Shown here: piece by piece, positions 23,501 to 35,077 of the stretch
How positions within the stretch are numbered: the stretch's first letter is position 1
How the letters are laid out: each line of letters starts with the position of its first letter
NCBI GenBank assembly: GCA_030704615.1
Contig: CM060734.1
Location: 39,200,042-39,264,041, forward strand
Reading direction: 5' to 3'
Source of the DNA: Takakia lepidozioides
Taxonomy: Eukaryota > Streptophyta > Takakiopsida > Takakiales > Takakiaceae
DNA: 64,000 bases
Made by a program: the position numbers and the translations under genes
Notes under the pieces: generated by a model
The model's database searches: none
Told to the model about the DNA's origin: nothing
Seen by the model: only the letters and a program-made list of their open reading frames with translations

Positions 23501-25867
23501 CTTAGGATGTCCAGACTACAAGGCAGGGATGACTGGTAGATACGTGTCATCTCATAGCAGGTTTCTGCTACAATCTTGAAGTCTATCTGTGCAGGGCTGT
23601 TTGTTGCTCGCTAGTAGAGTCACAATTGTGCCACGTTTTTCTTCTGTTGTTTCCATCCCTTATCTCACCATTGTAGAATTGCCAGTTCAAAAGGTGTGGG
23701 GAGTCCCAACCAAACCCACTGCAACAGGCCTCTAGTATCATTGGATCAGATGTGGTTTGCAAGACAATTTGGAAGCCACCTGGAGATCACATGGAGAATG
23801 AAGTATCTGTAGGTTATTGCATGTCACTCCTTGTTGCTCTGAGGCAGAGGGAGCACAGGGAGTTACATAAAATGCAGGGTTTTGTTATTTGCAGTTTCTG
23901 TCCATATAACCCAGATATAAAAGGCCAGAGTGTGAGTCGTCTTCACCTAGGACAATGAAGCTGGTGGTCCAGTTTAGGTTCGAGCATAAATCAGATGTTT
24001 ATGTATACGATTCATTCTGACACCCTGAATCCTATATAAAAGAGTTGTATAACTTTGAGAGGAAGGCTGAATGGAATATAACAGGTACAAATATGATCAG
24101 GGCACCTTTGTGGATACATTTATTTATATTGGATAATTTGTAGATGTTTGGGAACCATATCCTTAGCTGGTGTGATCTGTAGGGCACTCTGATGTTCATA
24201 ACGTCTTGTCGGGTTGTCAGTTGCTTCCTTCAAAATGAAACTCTGGGCTTTGGTCATCAAACTGTAACAAATATGTGAAGTAACTGAGCAAGAACTGCAA
24301 CTGGACTTTCTTTTCTGGTCAATCAGCTCAAAGAGTGTGTGGTGATATTCTGCATCAATGTGGTTTGGAGGATTGTAGACAAAGCTTGCACAGGATGTTC
24401 AAATGTCTAGCTATTATATGATGTGTGATGCAGTGACTTAGAGTGGCTCCCTCTGGACTACTTGTCCAGTGTGGCCATCTCTAAGGCATCAGACTTTGGT
24501 ATATTTGGAAATCGAGATGATTTTTCTTGTTCGAAGCTAAGTGTTCTTACATAAATGAAGCACTTCATAGGATGTCACCTTTTTACATGGCTGTTCACAC
24601 TAATTTGGAGTCGGGTTGGATCTCTGCTGAACAGTCATGAGCTGCTTCTGTTTGAGGCCCTCCGAGAAGGACTGGAGGAGGAGATGGACAGAGATCCCAA
24701 AGTATGTGTGATCGGAGAAGATGTTGGTCACTATGGCGGCTCCTACAAGGTCACCAAGGGCTTTGCTGAGAAGTTCGGGGATTTGAGACTGCTAGACACC
24801 CCCATTGCTGAAAACTCTTTCACTGGGATGGCCATTGGTGCTGCCATGACAGGTCTGCGGCCGGTAATTGAGGGCATGAACATGGGTTTTCTTCTCTTGG
24901 CCTACAACCAGATTGCAAACAACTGCGGTATGCTTCATTACACCTCAGGAGGGCAGTTCACAATTCCTGTTGTTATCAGGGGTCCCGGAGGAGTGGGCCG
25001 GCAGCTGGGTGCAGAACACTCACAGCGTCTCGAATCTTACTTCCAATCAGTTCCAGGGCTGCAGATGGTGGCTTGTTCCACCCCATACAATGCCAAGGGG
25101 TTGATGAAGGCTGCCATCCGCAGTGAGAACCCTGTGATACTGTTCGAGCATGTGCTTTTGTACAACCTGAAGGAGAGGATTCCAGATGAGGAGTACACAT
25201 GCTCCCTGGAGGAGGCTGAGCTAGTGCGGCCTGGGGAGGATATCACCATCCTCACCTACTCCCGCATGAGATACCATGTGACGCAGGTGTGTCTTCGTTC
25301 CTCTTCTTTGTCTTTCACTTTTCAAAATTCCTCGCTTCTCATTTTTTTTAACATTAGTCTGGAGTGTTTTGGCTAGTCTTCAGCTTTTTACTTCTTGTCA
25401 GATGTCTGTATTTTAAAGAGTAAATTCCTATAGTGCTTAACAGGCTGCTTGAATATATTCATAGGAGATCACTATAGTGGCAGGTGAGGTACTACATTAT
25501 TGGTGACGAACATATGTGGTCTATTGGATTGTGATGGCAGGCTGCCAAGACTCTGGTGAACAAGGGTTATGACCCAGAGATTATTGACATCCGCTCATTG
25601 AAGCCATTTGACATGTACACAATTGGCCAGTCAGTCAAGAAAACTCACCGTGTGCTGATTGTGGAGGAGTGCATGCGAACTGGAGGCATCGGTGCTAGCC
25701 TGCGAGCTGCTATCATGGAGAACTTTTTTGATTACCTTGATGCTCCTATCGGATGTCTTTCCTCCCAGGATGTACCAACTCCATACTCTGGGCCATTGGA
25801 GGAGTTAACAGTGGTTCAACCTCCCCAGATTGTGGCTGCTGTTGAACAGTTGTGCTCAAGAGAGTAA
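20588..25867 (+). CDS. PDHB: Plastid pyruvate dehydrogenase E1 component subunit beta
   Basis: Five exons give a 417-residue protein: 20588-20711, 21297-21406, 21740-21780, 24635-25286 and 25541-25867. Phases agree throughout. Residues 1 to about 80 are a Ser/Ala-rich plastid transit peptide ('[20 protein letters not shown]'). The mature part begins around '[14 protein letters not shown]' and '[20 protein letters not shown]'. Family signatures are '[18 protein letters not shown]', '[14 protein letters not shown]', '[16 protein letters not shown]' and the C-terminal '[16 protein letters not shown]'. The beta subunit helps bind thiamine diphosphate in the alpha2-beta2 E1 enzyme, which makes acetyl-CoA in plastids for fatty acid synthesis. 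It is close to Arabidopsis At1g30120 over the whole mature part. Intron 3 is 2.85 kb and no gene was recognised inside it. The foldback element lies in its promoter region. Confidence 0.95.
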
Positions 25868-27300
25868 ACATTTTGTTCAAGAGTTGAGAGGAACGGGCAT
25901 TCAAGGACCAATTGCAGATGAAAACCAAAGAAAGCAAGAGAAGGTTGTTGGAGTGCACGTGTGAATGTGTAATTTCTGGCAAGCAGAGTGGTGAAGGTAC
26001 TTGTTTGCGAGGTCCAATGCCCCCTGTAATGGTTTAAGTAGCTTAGCTAACCATTTGTTTCAATAAGCTGCAAGTGTGGCTTATCCGAGAAAATTTAGCA
26101 TCATCATTTCTTCCTGGTCGAACCTTGGTTATATCATACAGTATCAGAGTATTGAATGCCAGCATCATTCCTCCATTTTTTCTAGAAAAGTGCCTTTGAT
26201 GTAACATGCTGAACTCCCTGTAGCAGGTCAGTTCATCCTAGAATCGCAGTAAGATAGGGTCAAGTAATTTCATAGCGAAGGTAGCTGTGAAAGACATGAT
26301 TTAGCTGCAAAAATTGCTACATTTCTCGAGGATTTGCTCTGCTGATTGCATGCCCACTTCGATTGTGCGACATAGGTTTTTGTCAACTACCTAGAATTGG
26401 TGAAAATTTGAGCTTTATATATGCACTCTCCTTTTTCCTTCCCAATTTGTCTGATAGTTTTATTTGTGCATGCCTGTATTCACCATTGCAGTTGTACTAA
26501 AGGTTATTAAGGGCACTCTACCCTTCTTACAAATAGTCATATGGTTTAATTGGTAAGGTTTGCATTTGCCTCTCATTTGCAAATCAGCTTTCCAATCTGT
26601 AAGGAACGTTAGTTCCATTTGAGATGTACCTTCTTCTCCTTGTACATCACTTTGAATGCTAATCTGCCCTTCACTTATGTTGATTTTCTTCATGCATCAC
26701 TTCTTCTTTTCTTACCTTTCACTCCCACAAAGCGTGCTTTCTGAGGCTCTGTAGCCATTACATTTTAGTATGAGTGGATGACCCATATCCTTGCTGCAAA
26801 CTTCAAATTCATTAGAAGTCTTAGTTCCATGACTTCCAAGATATGATTTGAATAGATATTGGTTGGAACATCGTTTGAGAGGGACTTGCTGTTTACAAGA
26901 GTATAGCAAGCATGCAAGATTGGCTTCTGCTGGAACCTATTCGATCTGTGTTCTTGTCAGCTCGTCAGGATCGTTCGCAAGCTCTAGGTTGATCAATTGT
27001 CATGGGTGACAAAAGGAAAGGAGACAGAATGAACAGAAATGGGACCCCCAACCAGCCATCACAACCATTAAGCTATTTTTCAACCTCCAGGTTAGACCTT
27101 AAGATTCGGTTGTCACCATGGAAAAAGTTGTCGTACTCCAACTTTATCCATGATGAAAGATAAAAGCTGACTTTCGAGTACAGTTCAAATTAAAATGGAG
27201 CTGTAAGGAAGCTGGATGGAAGTCAAGAACAAAATTGTTGCAAGTTCACTCAAAACACTGGAATCATACAATAGTTCCAAAACCATGGGGAATAGCAGGT
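25868..27300. other. 3' flank of PDHB and region lacking the rest of AOX
   Basis: The region was scanned on the minus strand for the missing alternative oxidase exons (di-iron motifs such as LET, NERMHL, LEEEA and RADEAHH), and none was found. The proximal part is probably the PDHB 3' UTR. No other feature was recognised. Confidence 0.5.
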
Positions 27301-27302
27301 AC

Positions 27303-27889
27303 CCTGAAAAAAGCCGCAGGGAAAAGGCGCAGGAACCGCACTGATCGGTAGGCCAGTTTGTCCACAAAGGCTGAGGGCGTATAGTGTTTCTTGACGGCTA
27401 TGGAAACGTTAGGCAAGTACGTTTCCGACGGCTGCAACCATGACCACCTGTCTTATTTCAGAAGAGGAAAGGGAAAATGAAAGGGTCAGCATATTTGCAA
27501 ACTGAGGCACCATCGTCATGAAACCAAGGTGATACTCTGTGCTTGCATGGACAATATAGGGTGCTAATAACACCCAGTAATATTGCTAGAAAGAACGGGA
27601 AAAGAGAACTACCATCTGATGGCTGATCCGCTCAGTTTGTTGGTGTATGCGAGAGAGTGTCAGAGAGATAGAAAGAAACTTTCGACCGGCCAAAGGGGGG
27701 CCATGAATAGAACATAAAAACTTCAGAAAGCCTCAAACGGCAGCGGAAAACTAATGAGTGTCTCATACAGATGGGCTGCCAAGCGTGTCGGGTCCTTAAA
27801 ACTGGAAGCATCTGTTAAAGACTGGGGGTCCTAACTTAGAGAGAATGGCATCTAGTAAGAAAGAGTCAAAGAAAGAAACTTTACAACAT

Positions 27890-27927
<38 letters not shown>

Positions 27928-28837
27928 GTAACTGACCCTGAATTCATGCCAGGGCCATGCGGTACCGTCCTCCCTAAACAGTTTTTGGGAAACAATACCC
28001 CAATACGAGGAACGCGCTTCGGACTTAGTACTGGGAGCCTGTCCTTGATCCTCCGCTGTTCCTTCCGAGCTTTTGGTAGCTACTACATCTTGCGTGTCCA
28101 ACACAGCCTTAGCAGCCTGTCCGCTCAGCAGCCTTACTGGAGCGATAGAAAATCTGGATGAACTCCAAAATCTGTCAACCGTAGAGAACGTCCTGCACAA
28201 ATGAGAGAGAGAGAGAGAAAGGGATAGAAATGTCAGGGTATCCGGCAACTGTGGCCTTGGAATTGCATTATACGACGATTGCCTGCTAGGACAGCGAAAT
28301 CGCAAGAAAGAAAGAAACTTCATAACCTCCACAAACAAAAAACTACAGCACAACGAGAATACAGCCTTATCGCCTCATGAAGACGGACCGCCTAGTGCAC
28401 ATGTGTGTGTATGTGTGTGTGTGTGCGTGTGTTTTGAAAGAGACAGCAACAGAGAAATTTCTACCAGCAGGTGCCAATTAGCTGGCCCATCCATGTTTTA
28501 TCCTGTAGATGTGCTAGACGCACTTAGGCACTGGCATCAACCTGGATCCTCCCAGTTAATCAAACTACCCTTACATGTATATCTACAGTGTTTTCATAGC
28601 GGAGAAATGAGGAAGAGGTGGACTGGACCTTGAGTAATCGATGCCTATGGAGAAATTGCCATGGGCAAGAGACTGGGTCCCTCGAGCAGTCTTCCCTCCT
28701 AGTGCAGGTTGAAACAGAACAGCTTCATTATCCGGCGTAACACCATGTCCCTGAAAAAAGCTTGTTGTGCGGGCCACCGGCCCCACGCTTCTCTGTAAGA
28801 ACTTCGCAATACCTCTCCCTGTGGGATTCATCGCCAT
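27303..28837 (-). pseudogene. AOX: Alternative oxidase, 5' part only (exons 1-3)
   Basis: Three minus-strand exons join in frame: 28837-28629, 28192-27937 and 27431-27303, 198 residues in all. The N-terminus 'MAMNPTGRGIAKFLQRSVG' looks like a mitochondrial presequence. Exon 2 ends with 'SSYWGIVSQKLFREDGTAWP', which corresponds to the SYWG..EDGTEW block of plant AOX. Exon 3 ('PSETYLPNVSIAVKKHY', 'FVDKLAYRSVRFLR') matches the PWETY..HH..DK.AY segment. After a good GTACCT donor no further AOX exon follows, so all the di-iron ligands are missing. The next gene is the convergent PDHB. It is therefore a truncated gene or a partial duplicate. AOX is the cyanide-resistant ubiquinol oxidase of mitochondria. 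The three exons have no stops, so the truncation may be young. Confidence 0.75.
27892..27922. repeat. GA microsatellite
   Basis: A perfect (GA)n run of about 15 units lies in AOX intron 2, just after the exon 2 donor in the sense of transcription. A shorter GA run at 28203-28217 serves as the pyrimidine tract of the exon 2 acceptor on the minus strand. Confidence 0.95.
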
Positions 28838-28839
28838 TC

Positions 28840-28914
28840 AGGGATCCAGTCCTTCCGTCGAGTCTCCCCTCCCTCCTCCCTCGCCAACCTCTATCGAATA
28901 ATTCCTCTGCGCTG

Positions 28915-28945
<31 letters not shown>

Positions 28946-30360
28946 TCAGGAAACCTGCTGGGCTTTCTTCTCAGTGGGATCCAACAAAGACTACAGGCAT
29001 TAGCTGCTAGCCGATACTCAAATTGAAGCTCCACAGATACAATTCTTCCTGCTTCTCCGATCTCTTGTGAATGGCTTCCGACACCTCTTCACAGCGTGCA
29101 CACATTTCATCAAAGCATGCATGCACCCCACTCTCATCACTCTCCCACTTGCGCCCTGCATGTGGGCTGCGGCCTGGGAATTGAAGCCCACGTGACTGAG
29201 CGCCGTCGAGAATTGGACCCCCGCCGCCAGCGTCAGCGCATATGCCCTTCTGCAGGGAACAGGTTCCCAAAGGGCCCACCACTGTCACCCAACAGACCCG
29301 ACAACTGAATTCCTACTTCTTCTTCTTCTTCTTTTTCTTAAACAAGAGGGCCGGGGTGGACGCCCGGCTACTAGTCGTCATTTATCGATACTATGTAAGG
29401 GGGAAGAAAATTCTAAGTAAAGACGAAACAAAAAACTTTGATCCTTTCTTTTTTCTGTTTTGGTTTTAGAATAGAAGGGGACTGTCACGCCCAAAATAGA
29501 TTGAATGATGACGGGAGAATAATCTGTGGGATCAAACGACTCAGGATTAGAGATGTGGTTTCCTGCTGACTGCCCAGGACTTAGCCGCGGCTCTGCCCCG
29601 CCCCAAGAAATCGCTGGATGCTTTCTCTCCTCTGTAAGCATCTCTCAATGCTCTTGTGAACGAAGTTTGGCTCTCATTCTTCCGCCCAACTACTCTCTTT
29701 CATCTTCCTGTCTCTTCACTCTCTTTGCTAGTGTCCAAATCCATCATTACCAATCTTTCTTAATCTTTCAACCGAAGGAAGATTGCATGGCTCTTCACTG
29801 TGAGCTCTTCCATGCTGAACTCGGACTAGCCATGCTTAACTGTGAGCTCTTCCATGATGAACTCGATCCACAGGATGTCGGCGTAATGGATGCTCTTATC
29901 TTCGTCTCCACAGAACTTCCCGCTCTCCCTTAACTTATTAGCTTTCATCCCTTGTCTCTTCTTCACCCCTTTCTTTCTTTCACTGTGTTCCCTGTCTTTG
30001 TGTGCTGAAGGCTTCCTCTGCGCTGGGTTACGATGGCTTGTTGCAGTTGTCCCTCAGCCTGGAAGAACCTCCCGTTCTAATCGTAACTACTTACAGATCC
30101 CGTAACAGGTCAGCAGAATGTTAAATTCTCCTGAGAATGCTTCCACAGCTCTGAAGTACAACTTGTCACGGTCTCGCCAAAGGGTCCACATTTTCCCAGG
30201 GTCTGCTGCCTGGGGACATAGGCCACGTGGACTTCCAGGATTGGGCAGCTAATTGCCCCAGATTTTGAAGTTGTCTTCTGGCGGGAGGAAGGGGTGATAG
30301 GTTTGGCATTTTGGTGAAAGTAATTCTCTCTTTTTCATGGCACATATTCACTCCGATGTA
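28840..30360. other. Intergenic, low-complexity CT stretches, no gene recognised
   Basis: This stretch contains a (CT)n run at 28916-28940 and scattered short frames rich in Ser/Leu from CT-rich DNA. No conserved domain was recognised on either strand. Confidence 0.4.
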
Positions 30361-30394
30361 CCCTAGTGGGATAGCCCGTTAGGCAGAAATTAAT

Positions 30395-30515
30395 TCGAAA
30401 AAAAAGTGCCTAATCAAAATAAATTATTTTTGACAAGAGCGCCTAATTTTAAGAAATTATCTTCAAAGAGTGCCTAATTTTCAAAATTTCTCTAAAAGTG
30501 CCTATGGTATAAAAA
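30395..30515. repeat. TGCCTAATT tandem repeats, plus orientation
   Basis: Four degenerate units of about 30 bp, each with GTGCCTAAT(T) or GCGCCTAATT followed by an AT-rich spacer. The same motif recurs at 32404-32520 in the opposite orientation. Confidence 0.7.
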
Positions 30516-30582
30516 CTTGAATTTAATTTTTTTAATGTAAAATAAAAAAATCTAAAAATGATATCCATTTAAAATGATATTC

Positions 30583-30700
30583 ATTTAAACGTCATCCATG
30601 GACTCAGTTTTCAATTTTCATCCATGATAGCGGCTGAGTTTTCATTTAAAACGTCATCCATGGACTCAGTTTTCAATTTTCATCCATAGCAGCGTCTGTA
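30583..30700. repeat. Tandem duplicated CATCCATGGACTCAG unit
   Basis: A unit of about 58 bp occurs twice in tandem. Each copy has GTCATCCATGGACTCAG, TTTTCAATTTTCATCCAT and an A/G-rich tail. The CATCCAT core also occurs in the MITE at 381-663 (as GGATGA) and in the array at 50785-51035. Confidence 0.75.
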
Positions 30701-30744
30701 TATTTATATTTTTGTGTTTTCATTTTTTGATCATTATTTTTAGG

Positions 30745-30860
30745 GTTTACACTAGACATAGGATGGGAGTTGAATGCGCGGCTAAGCTTGCCGGTACGAT
30801 ACCCGGAGCTAACCAGAGGCCCCCTGTGGGCCCGCAGTCAAATCCCCACCCCTGCTTCCC
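30745..30860. repeat. Repeat P, left copy
   Basis: CACTAGACATAGGATGGGAG through TCAAATCCCCACC is repeated at 32530-32645 in direct orientation, with a divergent middle. The ends look like a tRNA-derived or short interspersed unit, but box A is unclear. The family is not identified. Confidence 0.6.
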
Positions 30861-30954
30861 TCGTGTATGCTTCACGCCCAGCCCAAAGTCCCACGCTCCA
30901 TGTTCCTGCCGTGGCGCTCCCTCGTTCCCGCTCCGCCACTCCCCTGCTCCCCGC

Positions 30955-31110
30955 CCCTCCACTCCCTGTTATTGCTCCCCGCTCCTCCGCTCCCATGTTA
31001 TTGGAGCGGCAAAGCAGTAAAACAAGGGAGCAATAGCACAAGGGAGCCCCGAGTAGTAAGGGGGAAGCGGTAACAGGGAGCGGCGGAGCAATAACATAGG
31101 GGAGCAAGGA
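30955..31110. repeat. GC-rich imperfect inverted repeat
   Basis: TGTTATTGCTCC... on the left (30968-31000) is complementary to GGAGCAATAACA on the right (31086-31097), within a stretch of repeated CCGCTCC / GGAGCGG motifs. It could form a hairpin of about 140 nt. No coding capacity is likely. Confidence 0.6.
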
Positions 31111-32400
31111 GGACAGGGGAGCCCTAACACATGGCCCCACATGGTTATTGCATGCCATGTGAAATTGGCAGTTGCATGTTCGGCCCACATGCAATCCATG
31201 CCCAAGATCAAGCTGGAAACAAGAAATCCTATTGGTCAAGGTCCTCAAATCAGGCCCAAGTGGTTTACACGAGGTTCCGGGCCCAAGACCAAGAAAATGA
31301 CATGGCTACCTACATGGCATGAATTATGGCGCCAAACTCTTGGGCCCAGCCCAACAAAAGGAATGCTCCTGGGATGGAGACCCAATTTTTTCTCTTGGGC
31401 CCAAGAAACCTACCATTAGGATATATTTTCTTGAGCCTATCACAGCCGTAGGATTGAAACAGTCATAGATGAGGTTGCATGCAGGTATAGACTAGAGACT
31501 CTCGCGGCCCACCTCGCGGCAAGCACTTAACGTAGGTTTTGCCCATAGAATCATCAGCCCTCTTTATCTCTTGACCTCCTCCTTCCATAATGAACACAAA
31601 CATCAAATTGCTTGTTTATAAGTTGTTGCAATGCCAAAATGGTTGCTTTTGAAGGCCATGAAGAGGACCAAGGCCACAAGGAGATTATGCTTTATTGCTT
31701 CCATAATGTAGGGATACACAATTTGATGGGAGACAACATGAAGTGTAAAAGACAGAGAATGGAAGAAGGGGGAGAGTGACTGATATTGGTGTAGGTTGGG
31801 CCTTAGGCTTGGGCCCAATAGGTTTACACAAAGAGGACCCAATTCCTTGAAATTTGTATTTTAATCGGTTCATTCAGCCCAATTGTCTAGTCTTGGGCCC
31901 AAGCCGTCCTATAAACCGGCCTAAGGAAGGTTCTAAAAATGAGGAGGTTCTAGAGATCTGGCGAGGTCAGTTGGGCAAGCCATATCCAAAGTGGGAGCCC
32001 AGGAAGCCGAGGAAGTGACGGAGGGTGCAGGATCTGAGGGTCGGAGCAGGATCGAAGGAGGAGGAGAGGGCAGGATCGAAAAAGGGTTGGTGGCAAGGTG
32101 GGCAGTGGATGCAAGCGGTAGGTCTCTTGGGGTCCTGTTGCACAACACCTCTTTTTCTCTTATGTACACCTCTTTTTCTCTTTCTTGAAGTGTACAGGTG
32201 GATTGACCCTCATTATAACCTTCTTAGCATGAGGATGTGGCTGGTAGACGACCTATTAATATAACGACCAACTGATGAGGTTCTACACCAACTTGTATTA
32301 TTATAATGTCATGCTCTCCATATTGAAGGCTAAATTTTGTGCTCAAAATTACATCTCCAACGCACTTGGTTGTATTCCATTTCGACGCAATATGCCTCTA
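31110..32400. other. Repeat-derived DNA, no gene recognised
   Basis: The sequence is rich in TTGGGCCCA and GGGCCCAA words and short direct repeats, as in decayed LTR sequence. No polyprotein motif was recognised. Confidence 0.35.
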
Positions 32401-32403
32401 CAC

Positions 32404-32520
32404 CGAATAAGTGCCTACCTAATAATTATTTTTGGGGCCATTTGGTAGTTAGGCACTTTTGAGAAAAAAAAATTAAATTAGGCATCTTGGATGTGTAATT
32501 TTTCAAATTAGGCAACTAAA
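32404..32520. repeat. TGCCTAATT repeats, minus orientation
   Basis: The complement strand reads TTGCCTAATTTG, GATGCCTAATTT and AAGTGCCTAAC with AT-rich spacers, the same motif family as 30395-30515 but inverted. Confidence 0.65.
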
Positions 32521-32529
32521 AATAAGAAC

Positions 32530-32645
32530 ACACTAGATATAGGATGGGAGTTGAATGCGCCTGTGTGCCAGCTTGCAGGTACGGTCGCCCAGGGCTTGCG
32601 GAGGCGGGACGCCCTTGGCGAGGCCCGTGGTCAAATCCCCACCCC
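32530..32645. repeat. Repeat P, right copy
   Basis: Matches 30745-30860 (CACTAGATATAGGATGGGAG ... TCAAATCCCCACC), followed by a poly-C run at 32643-32657. Confidence 0.6.
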
Positions 32646-32729
32646 CCCCCCCCCCCCACCTCACGCCGTGCTGTTATTGCCTGTATTATAGTACAAAACA
32701 TTAAAATTCCAAGGGGTTTGTAAGAAAGT

Positions 32730-32870
32730 GGCGGGTAGCTTGGTGGCTGTATGCACATACCATTACTGCGGGGGTATTGGATTCAAGCCTCCTCGGTGGT
32801 GCGATGGTAATTGTATGTTTAAGTATTTGACTGAGATACCATTAGATTTTTGCATCTCCAAAAAATTTCT
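32730..32870 (+). mobile_element. tRNA-derived SINE-like unit
   Basis: A pol III promoter-like pair is present: box A TAGCTTGGTGG at 32736 and box B GGATTCAAGCC at 32779, 43 bp apart. No tRNA cloverleaf can be drawn, so a SINE head is more likely than a tRNA gene. Confidence 0.45.
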
Positions 32871-33324
32871 AAGTCCCTCAAGCGGATTTCTGCTCCCCTA
32901 TTCCCACATACATACCGCTCCTGTGTGTCCGCCGCTCCCCTCTTCTCCTTGCTCCCTTGTGTCCGCTGCATTCATTGTATGAGTTTCTTAATGAACTACA
33001 GTAGGCCATATTGGCTTGAATAAAGTTCATATATTTTGTTGTTTGCTCTGCATGTGCTCCTTCAAATTGAACTTTATATAATACTTTAAAGTAAATTTGG
33101 GTGCTAATAAAAAAAGAGTATTTTTTATAATTCAAAATAGGGTGTTTACAAAAGACCCATATTACAAAATTATGTAATGCCTTGTGACGCTGGGATTCCT
33201 CCTCACCTGCTTATTCAACTTGGATGGACTAGTACTATCTATACAATGTCTGTCCCAACATTTCAAGGACCCATCCCCAACTCACTAATGTGTTCCTTCC
33301 CTTCTTAACTCATTACATCCCTCT

Positions 33325-33475
33325 ATCGGCAGGTAGCCCAATGGTTGGGTGTTTGTGCCTTACCTTGCCTACATATGGTTCAAAGTGTCCCCTTTTATGG
33401 AAGGTAACGGTCCTTCAGGTGTAACTCAGCCACCATAACTTATGCTTCGACCGGGAGGAATCCTCTTGCTTTCCC
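33325..33475 (+). mobile_element. tRNA-derived SINE-like unit related to the 59.8-kb SINE
   Basis: Box A-like TAGCCCAATGG is at 33334 and box B-like GGTTCAAAG at 33377, and the tail CACCATAACTTATGCTTC resembles CACCATAATTTATGCTCC of the SINE at 59.8-60.1 kb. Head and tail together suggest one SINE family. Confidence 0.55.
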
Positions 33476-33479
33476 TCCC

Positions 33480-34840
33480 TCTATTGTGAAGTCTAAGTAG
33501 TGAGGCAAACTATTAGTATGATTATGTTTCATGTTCCAATTTGCATTTGTAAGTGAGGCCCTACAATTGCACACCAAAGGAGATTGGGTAGCACGCGAAT
33601 GCGAAAGTCTTCGAAATATGTACTCATGGGAGTATAAGCCATAGACTACCAATAATTCCAAGACATTTCATATATTGTCTGTATGTACAGATGACACTGC
33701 TAAAGAGTTCTGTCACATTCCATTGACTTAACCTCAACTGTGCTGCACCCATAGCCTGCTAATTCTCTTCATCTTAAAGGGGGGAACCTCCTATCTGCCC
33801 CTTCTACTCCCACAACTTCTCATCCTTCTCCGATATTATTGTGCTCAGATCAGTCAATTCACGGACATGAGTGCTTGGTTACCAACCGTTTTCTGTACAG
33901 GCCAGGTTTGATCCTGCCACCTTCCGCATGTCAGGGCTTGGTCCCTTATGAATTTGGCGTTGAACGAGTGTGAGTGCGTGCAGCGAATGACGTGGCAAAC
34001 GTGGTGGGTTAAAAGAAGTTGAAGGGAGCGATGTGCTGCATGGCCGCTCTCGATCTCAAATTTCCATCTCCAAATTTCCATGTCGTGGGGTCCCTGCGCT
34101 GTTGCTTGTCGGGATTGTGAGCTCTGTGTGGGGTATGGCTGACCATCATCTCCTTTGCTTTTGCATTCTATGCTTTGATTCTATGGAAAGAGCCTCTAAA
34201 ATCACACGCTTTTCATGATTCTTTGTTGACTCGTCTTGCTTGAGTCTGTTGCTTGATTCTTGTACAGCTGATTACATTGCAGTAGCCCACGTAACCGTGA
34301 ATTATGTCTTCTATGATATCTGGATTCAAGCATCATCCCTCGTCAACAATTAAACAATGGTTCACTCTTTTTTCGTCCACATTATAGCGAGGTTAGTTAG
34401 ACAGACAGAATTTGCGTTCTTTTTGCGAACACAGACTTTACTAGTGCCAGCAATCGACCGGGTCTGCTCCGTAGGCTAACATATTTCTTGCCCAATCCAT
34501 TTGTCTAATTGTATGTAGCAAAAACCAAGATTTGATAAGAGTACTGAAATGGGAACTTTGATCTTGCGTAGCAGATGTTGTTACGGGACCCTCGCTTGAT
34601 TGATGCTAGAGGACATTGTGCAGAAACTTTATTCAGTGGTTCTGTAGTGGTCGACGCAAATTCAGGCTCTTTGGGGTGAAAGGCTTTGGCACTTTCTGCT
34701 GTCTTCTTGCTCATTTTATTCACCATATGACGTAAATTGGGTTCCTTCCCCAATGTTTTCCTTAGCTTTCTCGTGTCTAATTGCATACCATGCGATCAAT
34801 TTCTAGTCCTGTGTTTCTGTGCGTGGTGGTGAAAGGTCCT
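33480..34840. other. Intergenic, no gene recognised
   Basis: Short frames only. A minus-strand frame at 34505-34786 (Lys-rich, 'RKLRKTLGKEPNLRHMVNKM') has no family I can name. No repeat pair was found inside the window. Confidence 0.4.
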
Positions 34841-35077
34841 AGGTTTAGTCTTCCCTGTTGTGAAGCTTCGAGAGTAAGCATAGTTGCTCTGATTCTTGGT
34901 GGTCACTCTTCAATTGTTGAAAACAGTTCCTGATACAATGGCTAATGCAGGGTGCGCAGGTGGAAGAGAGAAGTATGGAGCAGCCAGGTGATCCTGGGCA
35001 ACTGAGGAGTTGGGACTAATCTCGGGTGGGGGGGTTGGAGATATTGACTGCTTCCGCTGCCATCAAAATTCGAGGAA

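Noticed and set aside
27796-28353. 185-codon continuous frame taken as one exon
   Set aside because: Only 28192-27937 is coding (AOX exon 2). The rest is intron with GA repeats read through as Leu-Ser repeats.
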